Assembly: GCA_041940425.1 (NCBI GenBank)
Contig: JBGTSF010000015.1
Span: 7,032 to 71,031 of the forward strand
Reading direction: 5' to 3'
From: DATHTS01 sp041940425
Lineage (GTDB): Bacteria; Acidobacteriota; Blastocatellia; Pyrinomonadales; Pyrinomonadaceae
Length of the DNA: 64,000 bases
The position numbers and the translations under genes are program-made. Positions 52,251 to 60,592 of the stretch are shown here, piece after piece (the first letter of the stretch is position 1; each line of letters begins with the position of its first letter). Below the pieces are notes generated by a model. That model was not told the DNA's origin. It saw only the letters and a list, made by a program, of their open reading frames with translations, and did not search any database.

Positions 52251-53476
52251 TAAAAAAGGCTTATTCTGATTCTGAGAAATTTTTTCGGATTCTGCCGAAA
52301 ATCGTAGATCAGTTTTGTTCCTTCGCTGGAAAGCTGATTGATGTTCGATGAAGTTTGATTGATATTGTTATATAGCGTTTCGTCGGTCAGAAGTTTGCCG
52401 ATCGTGCCTTTGCCGCTTTGCGCATCGGCTAACAGAACATCGAGCTTTTCGGCGGTCGAATTGAATCTCGCCAGAGTGTTTCGCGCTTCCTCGTAAAGCT
52501 GTTCGTCCTTTAAGAATTTTCCGGCGGTGCCTCTGCCTTGATTGAGATCCGAAGTAATGACATTGATGTCGGCGACCGTTGTATTTAATCTTTCAAAGGT
52601 CGGTCTGAGTTCATTTATCGAATCGCGCAAATCTTTTATCGCGCCGCGCGTTTCATTATAAAGCTGGTCGTCGGTCAGAAACTTTCCGGCAGTGCCGCGT
52701 CCGGCGCGTAAATCTCTCGAAATCGCGTCGAGTTCGCTGATCGTGCTGTTGAGATTGTTGTAAAGTTCGGGATCGTTGAGAAGTTTGCCCGCCGTGCCGT
52801 CACCGGAACGGACTTGTTCGAGGACATTTTGCAGGCGAAGCATCGTGATCTTCGCTTCGCCGACAGTCGCGTCGAGATTATTGTAAAAACTTTCGTTGTT
52901 AATAAATTCGCCGAGTGAGCCTTCGCCGCGGTTGGCTTTTGTCAGGATTTCATTTGCCGGAATTGCGATCTTGTTGATTTGCTGAAGAAGATCGTTTCCG
53001 GTCGAAGTCAATTGGTTAATGGAAATCGCCGTGCTGGAATTAAGTACGCTGTTTTCACTTACTGGTTCGCCTTTGATCGTTCCGGGCGAGATATTGATCA
53101 TTTTGTCATTTCCGAGAACAGAGGTGGCGACAAGTTGAGCGGTCGAATCGGTGCGGATTCGTTCGGTGATCGGTCTGCCGTCGAGAGTTTGGGAAACTTT
53201 CATCACGGCTTCAACCTTTTCGTCTTCAGGACTGTCAGGCGGTAGAAAACGCACCTCCTCGACATCGCCGATATGAACGCCCGCAAGCTGAACCGCCGCG
53301 CCGGGACGCAAACCGTCCGCGCTGACAAACCGCGCCTTCAGATACATTTCCTGTTCAAAAGGGTTGAAATCGCCGCTCGCGTTTAGTATCAGAAACGCGA
53401 AAACGACCAGTCCGATGAGTACGAAAATCCCGACTCTTAATTGGCTGAATCCTAAATATCTCTGTGTTTTCGGCAT
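52250..53476 (-). CDS. MCE/MlaD family lipid transport protein with repeats
   Basis: Substrate-binding subunit of an MCE-type phospholipid transporter, 408 residues. One N-terminal helix (IGLVVFAFLILNASG) anchors it, followed by the MCE domain (LKARFVSADGLRPGAAVQLAGVHIGDVEEV) to about residue 135. The C-terminal part is built of five related units with the pattern GxGTAGKLLxDxxLYNN separated by helical segments, probably a periplasmic helical extension. It is the last gene of the operon mlaE-mlaF-mlaD. Confidence 0.92.
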   Translation of the reverse strand: MPKTQRYLGFSQLRVGIFVLIGLVVFAFLILNASGDFNPFEQEMYLKARFVSADGLRPGAAVQLAGVHIGDVEEVRFLPPDSPEDEKVEAVMKVSQTLDGRPITERIRTDSTAQLVATSVLGNDKMINISPGTIKGEPVSENSVLNSSTAISINQLTSTGNDLLQQINKIAIPANEILTKANRGEGSLGEFINNESFYNNLDATVGEAKITMLRLQNVLEQVRSGDGTAGKLLNDPELYNNLNSTISELDAISRDLRAGRGTAGKFLTDDQLYNETRGAIKDLRDSINELRPTFERLNTTVADINVITSDLNQGRGTAGKFLKDEQLYEEARNTLARFNSTAEKLDVLLADAQSGKGTIGKLLTDETLYNNINQTSSNINQLSSEGTKLIYDFRQNPKKFLRIRISLF

Positions 53477-53491
53477 AAAAATTTCTCCTTT

Positions 53492-54400
53492 TTACTTTCC
53501 GCGGATAAAGCGGTGAATGTAAGGTTCTTGCGATCTTTTCAATTCCTCGTCTTTACCGCTGAAAATTATCTTGCCTTCCCGAAGCATTATCACTTCGGTA
53601 TTTATCAGACAAAGTTTTTCGCCTTCCTGTTCGAAAATGACCTCGCCGCTTTCGTTGATCGTGGCGTATTCGGATGAAAGATAATCGAGATTGTTCATCT
53701 CGTGCGTAACGAAAATTGAGGAAACGTCTTCGAGATCGCGCAATTTGATCGCCAGTTCGCAGATCGTCCGCGCCGTCGGCGGATCGAGTCCGGCGGTCGG
53801 CTCGTCAAATAAAATTATTCGGGGATTTCCGATCAATGCTCTTGCAATGCCGACCCGGCGGCGCATTCCCCCGGACAGCTCGATCGGCATTTTATCAATC
53901 GCGTCTTCCAGATCAACAAATCTCAGCATCCGCCGAACTTCGTGTTCGACTTCCGCTTCGTCCACATTTTGTTCGTGCAGGCGATACGCGACATTGTCAT
54001 AGACCGAAAGCGAATCGAACAATGCGCCTTCCTGAAAAACCATGCCGATCTTTTTTCTGACTTCCATCAGATCGGCTTCTTCAAATTCGGTAACGTCCTC
54101 GCCGTCAATAAAAACTTTTCCCGAATCGGGATGAAGCAGACCGAGAATCAATTTGATGATCGTAGATTTTCCGCCGCCCGAACCGCCAAGCACGATTTTT
54201 GTTTCGCCCTGCCGGACGGTAAAACTGATTCCGTCCAAAATCACCTTTTCATCAAAAGCGAGAAAAACGTCCTTAAATTCGATTGCCGGAATAACCCGCT
54301 CGATATTATCGGTCGGCTGTTCGAGAAATGATTCCTCGTGTTCTTCGTGCTTTTCGGGAAATTTGATTTCCCGAACAGTTTGCGCTGTATCCAAACTCAT
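53492..54400 (-). CDS. ABC transporter ATPase, MlaF type
   Basis: Cytosolic ATPase of the MCE lipid transporter, 302 residues. Motifs: Walker A GGSGGGKSTI, Q-loop VFQEGALFD, signature LSGGMRRR, Walker B IILFDEPTAGLDP and the switch His in FVTHEMN. An additional 35 N-terminal residues are acidic and unusual for MlaF. It pairs with the permease encoded 13 bp upstream. Confidence 0.95.
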   Translation of the reverse strand: MSLDTAQTVREIKFPEKHEEHEESFLEQPTDNIERVIPAIEFKDVFLAFDEKVILDGISFTVRQGETKIVLGGSGGGKSTIIKLILGLLHPDSGKVFIDGEDVTEFEEADLMEVRKKIGMVFQEGALFDSLSVYDNVAYRLHEQNVDEAEVEHEVRRMLRFVDLEDAIDKMPIELSGGMRRRVGIARALIGNPRIILFDEPTAGLDPPTARTICELAIKLRDLEDVSSIFVTHEMNNLDYLSSEYATINESGEVIFEQEGEKLCLINTEVIMLREGKIIFSGKDEELKRSQEPYIHRFIRGK

Positions 54401-54413
54401 AAATTAATTCCGC

Positions 54414-55184
54414 TTAATACTCGCTGATACCGAGAATGCTTTGCAAAAGTTTCGAGAGGAAAAAATCCGCGATAATTATTGCAATTGATGAAATAACAAC
54501 CGCGTTGGTTGTCGCACGACCGACACCGACGGTTCCGCCGGTCGTAGATAAACCTTTATGACAGGAAACAATCCCGATTATCAAAGCGAATGCGATTGGT
54601 TTGATCGCTCCGCCAATCAAATCTTTTACCCCGACGCCGGCTTTGACCGATGTAAAATACGCATCCAGATTCAAACCGAAAATATTCGAAGCGACAATTC
54701 CGCCGCCCAATATGCCGAGAACGTCGGCGACAACAGTCAATAACGGTAAACTTATTATCAAAGCGGTCATCCGCGGCGTAACGAGTTTTCTGATCGGTGA
54801 TGTTCCGAGCGCGCGCATCGCGTCAATCTGCTGCGAAACGACCATCGAACCGAGTTCCGCAGAAATAGCTGAGCCGACTCTGCCGCTGACCATCAACGCC
54901 GTCAAAACCGGACCGAGTTCCCGGATGAGTGTCGTCGCCACGCCGCGTCCGGCTTCCGACTGAACGCCGTAATAGGCGAGCGTCGGATAAGCCTGAAGTA
55001 TCAAAACGCCGCCCGTAAAAAATCCCGTCAGGATAATAATCACCAATGAACCGACACCGATATAGTCCATCTGGCGAATAATTTCCGAATAGTATCGGGG
55101 TCCTTTGACGATACCGAAAAAGATCCGGTAGATCATATAGGACATTTCCTGCAATTCGAAAAGGAATTTTTTGAAAAGGTTCAT
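54414..55184 (-). CDS. MCE transporter permease, MlaE type
   Basis: Inner-membrane permease of 256 residues with about five helices. Family marks: GFFTGGVLILQAYPTLAYYG, RELGPVLTALMVSGRVGSAISAELGSM and the DLIGGAIKPIAFALIIGIVSC segment. First gene of the lipid transport operon. Direction of transport cannot be told from sequence. Confidence 0.95.
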   Translation of the reverse strand: MNLFKKFLFELQEMSYMIYRIFFGIVKGPRYYSEIIRQMDYIGVGSLVIIILTGFFTGGVLILQAYPTLAYYGVQSEAGRGVATTLIRELGPVLTALMVSGRVGSAISAELGSMVVSQQIDAMRALGTSPIRKLVTPRMTALIISLPLLTVVADVLGILGGGIVASNIFGLNLDAYFTSVKAGVGVKDLIGGAIKPIAFALIIGIVSCHKGLSTTGGTVGVGRATTNAVVISSIAIIIADFFLSKLLQSILGISEY

Positions 55185-55250
55185 CGGATAAGAATTACAA
55201 AATCTTAATTGCTAAAAGGTTACAATGAAGTTGGGAAAACGACAAATAAA

Positions 55251-55285
55251 GAAACAGCCGAAAAAATGATTTCTTCGGCTGTTTC
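55251..55285 (-). terminator. Intrinsic terminator after the Spy-like gene
   Basis: Perfect 12-bp stem GAAACAGCCGAA with TTCGGCTGTTTC, followed on the minus strand by TTTATTTG. It separates the sigma-factor operon from the MCE operon. Confidence 0.82.
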
Positions 55286-55308
55286 GGTAAAATATTTGAG
55301 AATTGGGA

Positions 55309-55830
55309 TTATGGTTTTCGCGGCGGCGGTTGCGGGAATTGACTGTTTTCTCTTTGATTTCGCCTTTGGTTACGCATCCGTATCGGATTTTGCTGTCGTT
55401 CGCGCCGCTCCTGCTCGAATCTCTGACGAAGCTCGCGAAAACGAATCAATTGTTCGGTCGTCAGAATTTTTCTGATCGAAAATTCGGTGACCGCGCGGAT
55501 TCTGGCAATCTCGGCTTGCGCGTCCTGAAATTCCTTTAGTCTTTGCTTGACGGTCGCTTCGTCAGGGTTTTCGGCATAGATCGCCTGATCGAGATTGCGT
55601 CTGGTTTCGGCGACTTTATCCTGCGCCGCTCTCATATTTTGCCGGTTCGACTGATTAATCTGACGAATTTCCCGGATTTGTTCCGGCGATAAACCGAGTT
55701 CGCGCAGAAGATTCGGTCTTTGATCCCTCTGATTCGGCGGCGGATTATCGTCAAAATTATCCTGCGCCCGAACAAAACCGATGCAGAAAATTAAAATTAT
55801 AAATACATATAAAAAATTTATTTTAGGCAT
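55309..55830 (-). CDS. Spy/ZraP-like periplasmic protein
   Basis: Exported helical protein of 173 residues. A signal peptide (YVFIILIFCIGFVRAQ) precedes a helical region with LSPEQIREIRQINQSNR and ILTTEQLIRFRELRQRFEQERR, like the CpxP/Spy/ZraP family of periplasmic stress chaperones and metal sensors (LTxxQ motifs present in loose form). The Arg/Gln/Pro-rich tail is unusual. It is the third gene after the ECF sigma and anti-sigma genes, so it may modulate their response to envelope stress. Confidence 0.82.
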   Translation of the reverse strand: MPKINFLYVFIILIFCIGFVRAQDNFDDNPPPNQRDQRPNLLRELGLSPEQIREIRQINQSNRQNMRAAQDKVAETRRNLDQAIYAENPDEATVKQRLKEFQDAQAEIARIRAVTEFSIRKILTTEQLIRFRELRQRFEQERRERQQNPIRMRNQRRNQRENSQFPQPPPRKP

Positions 55831-55849
55831 ATTTACACCACCTTAATAA

Positions 55850-56644
55850 TTAGTCTTTCGATTCGAGTTCGGCAAACAAGTCCGTCAACCGCAAACTGTT
55901 GTCTTCGGATTCTTCGGGCAATTCGTAAAGCCGGAGTCTGTTTTTGTTATTTAAATTTTCGGCGACTTGACCATTATTTATAACGTCAATTGACGAAGAT
56001 TTCTTTTCGAAGGTTTTAACGGGCTGAGATTTCCGCTTCGTGTTCGATTTACTGTAAATCCGAACCGGCTCGGATTTTTTATCAATTTTTCTTTCTTTTT
56101 GAAAAGCCGAATCAGCCGCCGGATTTTCTCTTTCCGATTCGTTATTTTCTTTGGCAATTATTTCTTTATCAGGTTCGACAATATTCTGCGGACTTTCTGC
56201 CGACTCATTATTTGAAATTGGCGGGACATTTGAATCGGCAAGCGAATCTTTTTCATTATTGTTCAAAACAAAAATTCCCAGTCCAAACATCAAAGCAATG
56301 ATTAACACAGCCGCCGCGCCCGACAAGACCGGTGAGAATGTGAAATATCTTCGAATCGTTTCGAATAATGAAACGGAATTTACTGTTTCAACTGTTTTTG
56401 TCGCCGCAGTTTGATAAGGAATCGAAATTTCCGGTGTCGAAAGTTTGTCAAATTCAGCCGCTTTCCATTCACGGATAGAAAATCTCAAACCGGAAAATTC
56501 CCGAATCTCGTCGGCGCATTCCGAACATTCATTCAAATGCAGATGAAAAGATTTTTCTGCCGCATCATTCAGCTCGCCGTATAAAAAATCGAGCGTTTCG
56601 GCGGCGAATTCGCAATTTAAATTTTTGGGGCTGTCGTTTTTCAT
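55850..56644 (-). CDS. Anti-sigma factor with zinc-binding N-terminus
   Basis: Membrane protein of 264 residues that should hold the ECF sigma factor inactive. The zinc-type anti-sigma motif is seen at about 31-38 (HLNECSEC within HxxxCxxC). A single membrane helix lies near 102-128 (AAAVLIIALMFGLGIFVL), followed by a long polar periplasmic tail rich in N, E, K and S. It lies 2 bp after the sigma gene and 19 bp before the Spy-like gene. Confidence 0.9.
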   Translation of the reverse strand: MKNDSPKNLNCEFAAETLDFLYGELNDAAEKSFHLHLNECSECADEIREFSGLRFSIREWKAAEFDKLSTPEISIPYQTAATKTVETVNSVSLFETIRRYFTFSPVLSGAAAVLIIALMFGLGIFVLNNNEKDSLADSNVPPISNNESAESPQNIVEPDKEIIAKENNESERENPAADSAFQKERKIDKKSEPVRIYSKSNTKRKSQPVKTFEKKSSSIDVINNGQVAENLNNKNRLRLYELPEESEDNSLRLTDLFAELESKD

Positions 56645-56646
56645 TT

Positions 56647-57225
56647 CTAAACAATCTCCAGAGGAGTTCTTTCCAATTTCAGACGCATTTGTTTGAGCGC
56701 GGTATAAAGCCGGCTTTTGACCGTGCTGAGCGGAATTTCGAGCGTTTCCGAAATTTCCTGAAACGTCATTTCCTCGAATTCCTTCATCACGACGATTTGC
56801 CGCAATTCCGGCGGAAGAGAATTTATTATCTGCCGGATAACCCGCGTCGTTTCGTCTTTTTCAAAAAGATGCGACGGGGAATTTCTGATCGGCGCGACGA
56901 AGAATTTTTCTTCCTCGTTTTTCTCTTCATCGAGAAAAGTTTCCGACCGCGTTTTGTCGCGGCGTTTTTTTGTCAAACATTGATTGACGGCGATGCGGTG
57001 CAGCCATGATGAAACTTTCGCGTCGCCGCGAAAGTTTTTTAGATTCCGGTAAGCGTTGATAAACGCTTCCTGCGTCGCGTCTTTCGCTTCGTCTTCGCGG
57101 GCAAGCATACCGTAACAAAGCGCGAAAATCTTGCGCTCCCAACGATTTACGATCTCGCCGAAAGCCTCAGGATTTTCCGAAACCGCCAACTCAACCAATT
57201 GCTCATCCGTTAAATTCGTCAACAT
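56647..57225 (-). CDS. ECF RNA polymerase sigma factor
   Basis: Extracytoplasmic-function sigma factor of 192 residues. Region 2 (AKDATQEAFINAYRNLKNFRG, SWLHRIAVNQCLTKKRR) and region 4 (LPPELRQIVVMKEFEEMTFQEISETLEIPLSTVKSRLYTALKQMR) are both complete. It is first in an operon with its anti-sigma factor and a Spy-like protein, and probably regulates its own transcription; the target promoter was not identified. Confidence 0.95.
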   Translation of the reverse strand: MLTNLTDEQLVELAVSENPEAFGEIVNRWERKIFALCYGMLAREDEAKDATQEAFINAYRNLKNFRGDAKVSSWLHRIAVNQCLTKKRRDKTRSETFLDEEKNEEEKFFVAPIRNSPSHLFEKDETTRVIRQIINSLPPELRQIVVMKEFEEMTFQEISETLEIPLSTVKSRLYTALKQMRLKLERTPLEIV

Positions 57226-57359
57226 TACTCGTGTTTGACCAGCTTAGCACGAGAATTTTACCAAACGCGCTTTCAAAGACACAAAAAATTTCAGTGTCCG
57301 GTTTTTAGACGCTTTTTCTCGTTGAAAAGTCGAAGTGGTTAAAAATTTACTTTTTTCGA

Positions 57360-59126
57360 TTACTCCAAACCGAAGAATTTTCTAATTGATTTGAAAACGG
57401 TTTTATCTTTCGGATCGGTTTTATCCTTTTTCTGATGTTCGGACTTAGCGAGGGCTTCGCGTCTCTCTTCGATAATTTTTCCGAGTGCATTAATAAGTCC
57501 GGGATTATTATCAATGATCGGTTTCAGACAAAATTTTCCGATTTGCAGAACCTGAGTTTCTTCTTTCGCAACGACCGTTGCCGTGCGCGGTTCGCCCGTT
57601 AAAAGCCCCATCTCGCCGAAAAACTCGCCTTCGCGCAACGTGCCGACGATCTGTTTTTTTCCTTGGTCGTCCACCGTCTGAATTTCGACCGAGCCTTTGT
57701 GAATGACGAACATCGAACCGCCGGGCTGATCTTTTTCGACGATCGCTTCGTCGGGCGCGAAAACACGCAGATGCGCGGCATCGGTCAGTTTTTCGGTCTC
57801 TTCTTCGGAAAGCGGGGCAAAAATATCAACGTGTTTTATCCGTTCATAAATCGTGTTTTCCTTTTCGACGGGCGGTTCTTCGGTTTCGGATTTTTCGATA
57901 TACAGCGTCCGCGTCGGATAGGCGAAATTAATGCCTTCGCGCCGGAAGGCATACCACACGCGCTGGCGGATAAGCGCGTCGGTCGTGTTGTATTTCGAAT
58001 AATCATCAAGCCAGTATTTGATTTCCCAATCAATGCCGTTATCGCCGAGATTTCTGACGCGGACGATCGGGCGGATTTTTGTCGAGACGTTCTCGACCTG
58101 GCGGACGGCTTCGCGGACGATCTGGATGGTTTTGGCGGGTGAATCGGTGTAAAGAGTGTTAAAGAAAACCAGCCGCGCATTGAGATTGTTCTTCGGCGCG
58201 ACTTCGATGAATTCTTTGCCGAGAATACTATTGCTGATGACGAGCAGTTTGTTTTGGAAAGTTCTGATCTTTACACCGCGCCACGTGATGCCTTCGACCA
58301 CACCGGTGCCTTTTGCGCCAAGAGAAACAACATCTCCAACCTGAAAAGGCTGATCAGCCTGAAGCGCAAGACCGGAAAAAAGATTTCCGAGCGTGTCCTG
58401 CAATGCAAGACCGACCACGATACCGATGATCGTCGAACCGGTAAAAAGCGGCGCAAGCTCGACGTTCGGATACTGTGATTGAAAAATGATAAAAAATGCG
58501 ATGATGTAAATCAGGATGATTACGACATTGCGGATCAGACTGGCTAATTCATTCGAACCACCGGCTCGCAATGCTCTGCTGAAGATCAGAAAATTAAAAA
58601 ACCGAATTATCGTAATTACAAGCGCAAACCAGAGAATTACGCGGACGAGCCGGAAAAAATTGGTCAGAAGAGTTATTGAAAGCTGACTGAGTTCGGTCGG
58701 TTTTACTTGCGTTTCGGGTCTGATGATAATGGATTCGCCGCTCGGTGCGGGTGTTTCGGTGGGCGAGGGCGACGGCGACGGCGACGGAGTCGGCGTCGGT
58801 GTCGGTGTCGGCGTTGGAGTTTGAGTCGGCTGATTGGCGTTTAGATTACCGCGAACCGGAGTATTTGCGTTTCCGTTTGCTTGATTACTATTGCTGTTGA
58901 CGATAGTTTCCGGCGTCGGTTCGGGTGTCGGTGTCGGCGTTTCGGTCGGGGTCGGAGTCGGGGTCTCGACGGGTTTCGGCAGTTCTCTTTCGACCGTCAT
59001 AAAAAAAGCCGAAACATAATCTTTGATCGGCTTTTCGATAAACGGAATTAATATCAGAGAAAGAATTATCAGAGTCGAAACGACGAGAGTAATGTAAAAT
59101 TGTTTTCTAATTTCGGATGCCGCCAT
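57360..59126 (-). CDS. MscS-type mechanosensitive channel with cNMP-binding domain
   Basis: Inner-membrane protein of 588 residues. One N-terminal helix is followed by a periplasmic low-complexity segment of TP, SP and PN repeats (about 55-125). Three further helices lead to the MscS pore and vestibule (FSGLALQADQPFQVGDVVSL, VISNSILGKEFI). The C-terminal 150 residues form a cyclic nucleotide-binding domain with FGEMGLLTGEPRTATV. This resembles bCNG-type channels, in which ligand binding rather than membrane tension may gate the pore. The ligand is unknown. Confidence 0.92.
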   Translation of the reverse strand: MAASEIRKQFYITLVVSTLIILSLILIPFIEKPIKDYVSAFFMTVERELPKPVETPTPTPTETPTPTPEPTPETIVNSNSNQANGNANTPVRGNLNANQPTQTPTPTPTPTPTPSPSPSPSPTETPAPSGESIIIRPETQVKPTELSQLSITLLTNFFRLVRVILWFALVITIIRFFNFLIFSRALRAGGSNELASLIRNVVIILIYIIAFFIIFQSQYPNVELAPLFTGSTIIGIVVGLALQDTLGNLFSGLALQADQPFQVGDVVSLGAKGTGVVEGITWRGVKIRTFQNKLLVISNSILGKEFIEVAPKNNLNARLVFFNTLYTDSPAKTIQIVREAVRQVENVSTKIRPIVRVRNLGDNGIDWEIKYWLDDYSKYNTTDALIRQRVWYAFRREGINFAYPTRTLYIEKSETEEPPVEKENTIYERIKHVDIFAPLSEEETEKLTDAAHLRVFAPDEAIVEKDQPGGSMFVIHKGSVEIQTVDDQGKKQIVGTLREGEFFGEMGLLTGEPRTATVVAKEETQVLQIGKFCLKPIIDNNPGLINALGKIIEERREALAKSEHQKKDKTDPKDKTVFKSIRKFFGLE

Positions 59127-59140
59127 AGAGTTTTTGCATT

Positions 59141-60451
59141 TTAACCGAAAATATCCGCAAATGTCATTACAAGAAGCAGAATTGAAAGCGTCGAAACTAC
59201 TATCGTGATTGTCCAGGCGAAAATGTTAAAGAGCAGAGTGTTTTTATATTCGCCCATAATTTCCTCGTTATTGGCGAGCGAAACGATGGCGACGAGCAGG
59301 AATGGAAGCAAAAGACCGTTGATACACTGCGTAAAGATCAAAAGCTTGATCTGCGGAATTCCGGGCAAAAGGGCGACAATTGCGCCCACCAGAATTAAAG
59401 CCGTAAAAATTCCGAGAAAGATCGGTGCTTCCCTGAAAGTTCTCGACAGACCTTTTTCAAATCCGAGAGCCTCGCTGATCGAATAAGCCGTCGCCAGCGG
59501 AAGAACGCCCATTGCCAACATTGCCGCGCCGAAAAGTCCGATGCCGAACAGGTATTTAGCGTAATTTCCGGCGACCGGCGCGAGAGCTTCGGCGGCGGTC
59601 GCGGCGGAATCGAGTTCGGTTATGCCTTGTTTATTCAAGGTCGCGGCGGTGCAGATAACGATGAAAGCGGCGATCAAACATGCGAAAAGAGTTCCGACTA
59701 TCACATCGGCGCGAACAAGTGGCAAATCTTCTTCGTCCATCCGTTTTTCGACGACCGACGATTGGACGAAAACCTGCATAAACGGTGTGATGGTCGTTCC
59801 GATAATGGCGATGACCATAAAGAGATAACCCGTTTCCAGCGAAAAACTCGGGTTGACGAATTCTTTTCCGACCGTTCCCCAATCGGGATCAGCCATAAAA
59901 GCCGAAATGATGTAGCCGAGAAAAACGAGCGACATAATGAGAAAAACGCGCTCGACGCGCTTTTGCGTTCCTTTGACGACCAGCCACCAGATCAATCCCG
60001 CCGTCAGCGGAATCGTAAAATAACGCGGAATTCCGAAAAGCTCGGAAGCCTGCGCGATGCCGACAAATTCTGAAATTATTACGCCGGAATTTGCGACTAA
60101 AAGCGCAAGCATAACAAGCGCCGTCCAGCGCACGCCGAATTGTTCGCGGATCAGGTCGGCAAGTCCCTGTCCGGTTACAACGCCCATCCTGACGCACATT
60201 TCCTGCACGACGATCAAACTCAAAGTTATCGGAATAAAAATCCAGAGTAGCGTGTAGCCATAGCCCGCGCCGACCGACGAATAGGTGGCAATGCCGCTCG
60301 CGTCATTGCCGGCATTGGCGGCGATGATTCCGGGACCAAGAATAGCGAGATAAGCGAAAAAACGATAATCGGACAGATCACGACGGACACGCGCAGGCTG
60401 GCGTTTGAGAGACTGCACAAATTTTCTGAGCGAAAATCCGGTAAAAATCAT
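59141..60451 (-). CDS. Nramp family metal transporter with divergent metal site
   Basis: Divalent metal transporter-like protein of 436 residues with about eleven helices in the LeuT fold. The fold marks are clear (LGPGIIAANAGNDASGIATYS; ISEFVGIAQA). The helix-1 metal motif DPGN of classical Nramp is ANAGND here (residues 45-50), and the helix-6 MPH-like motif reads TITPFMQ (about 220-227). Metal selectivity is therefore uncertain: Mn2+, Fe2+, Mg2+ or none of these. It lies 14 bp upstream of the MscS gene. Confidence 0.88.
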   Translation of the reverse strand: MIFTGFSLRKFVQSLKRQPARVRRDLSDYRFFAYLAILGPGIIAANAGNDASGIATYSSVGAGYGYTLLWIFIPITLSLIVVQEMCVRMGVVTGQGLADLIREQFGVRWTALVMLALLVANSGVIISEFVGIAQASELFGIPRYFTIPLTAGLIWWLVVKGTQKRVERVFLIMSLVFLGYIISAFMADPDWGTVGKEFVNPSFSLETGYLFMVIAIIGTTITPFMQVFVQSSVVEKRMDEEDLPLVRADVIVGTLFACLIAAFIVICTAATLNKQGITELDSAATAAEALAPVAGNYAKYLFGIGLFGAAMLAMGVLPLATAYSISEALGFEKGLSRTFREAPIFLGIFTALILVGAIVALLPGIPQIKLLIFTQCINGLLLPFLLVAIVSLANNEEIMGEYKNTLLFNIFAWTITIVVSTLSILLLVMTFADIFG

Positions 60452-60502
60452 TTTTTAATAAATTACTACTGTCGCCGTCGTTCATAATTCGAGACTCAAA
60501 TA

Positions 60503-60525
60503 AAACCGTCCGCAGCGGTTCTAGC
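60503..60525 (-). terminator. Probable terminator after the ligase gene
   Basis: Short stem AACCG with CGGTT (loop CTGCGGA), followed on the minus strand by TTATTT. The stem is only 5-6 bp, so this call is tentative. Confidence 0.45.
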
Positions 60526-60592
60526 TGAAAATGGGAACCTGCAATTTGTTGACTATAACGCGAAAAACTCAAAGTTAAAAGCCGAAAGGGAA

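Noticed and set aside
52109..52260. Further tRNA genes beside tRNA-Leu.
   Set aside because: No second cloverleaf could be drawn; the following sequence is a terminator.
58741..58990. Repeat-rich DNA coding TP/SP units in the MscS gene as a phase-variable tract.
   Set aside because: The codons are mixed and the tract is in multiples of three within a normal reading frame; no sign of slippage-prone identical units.
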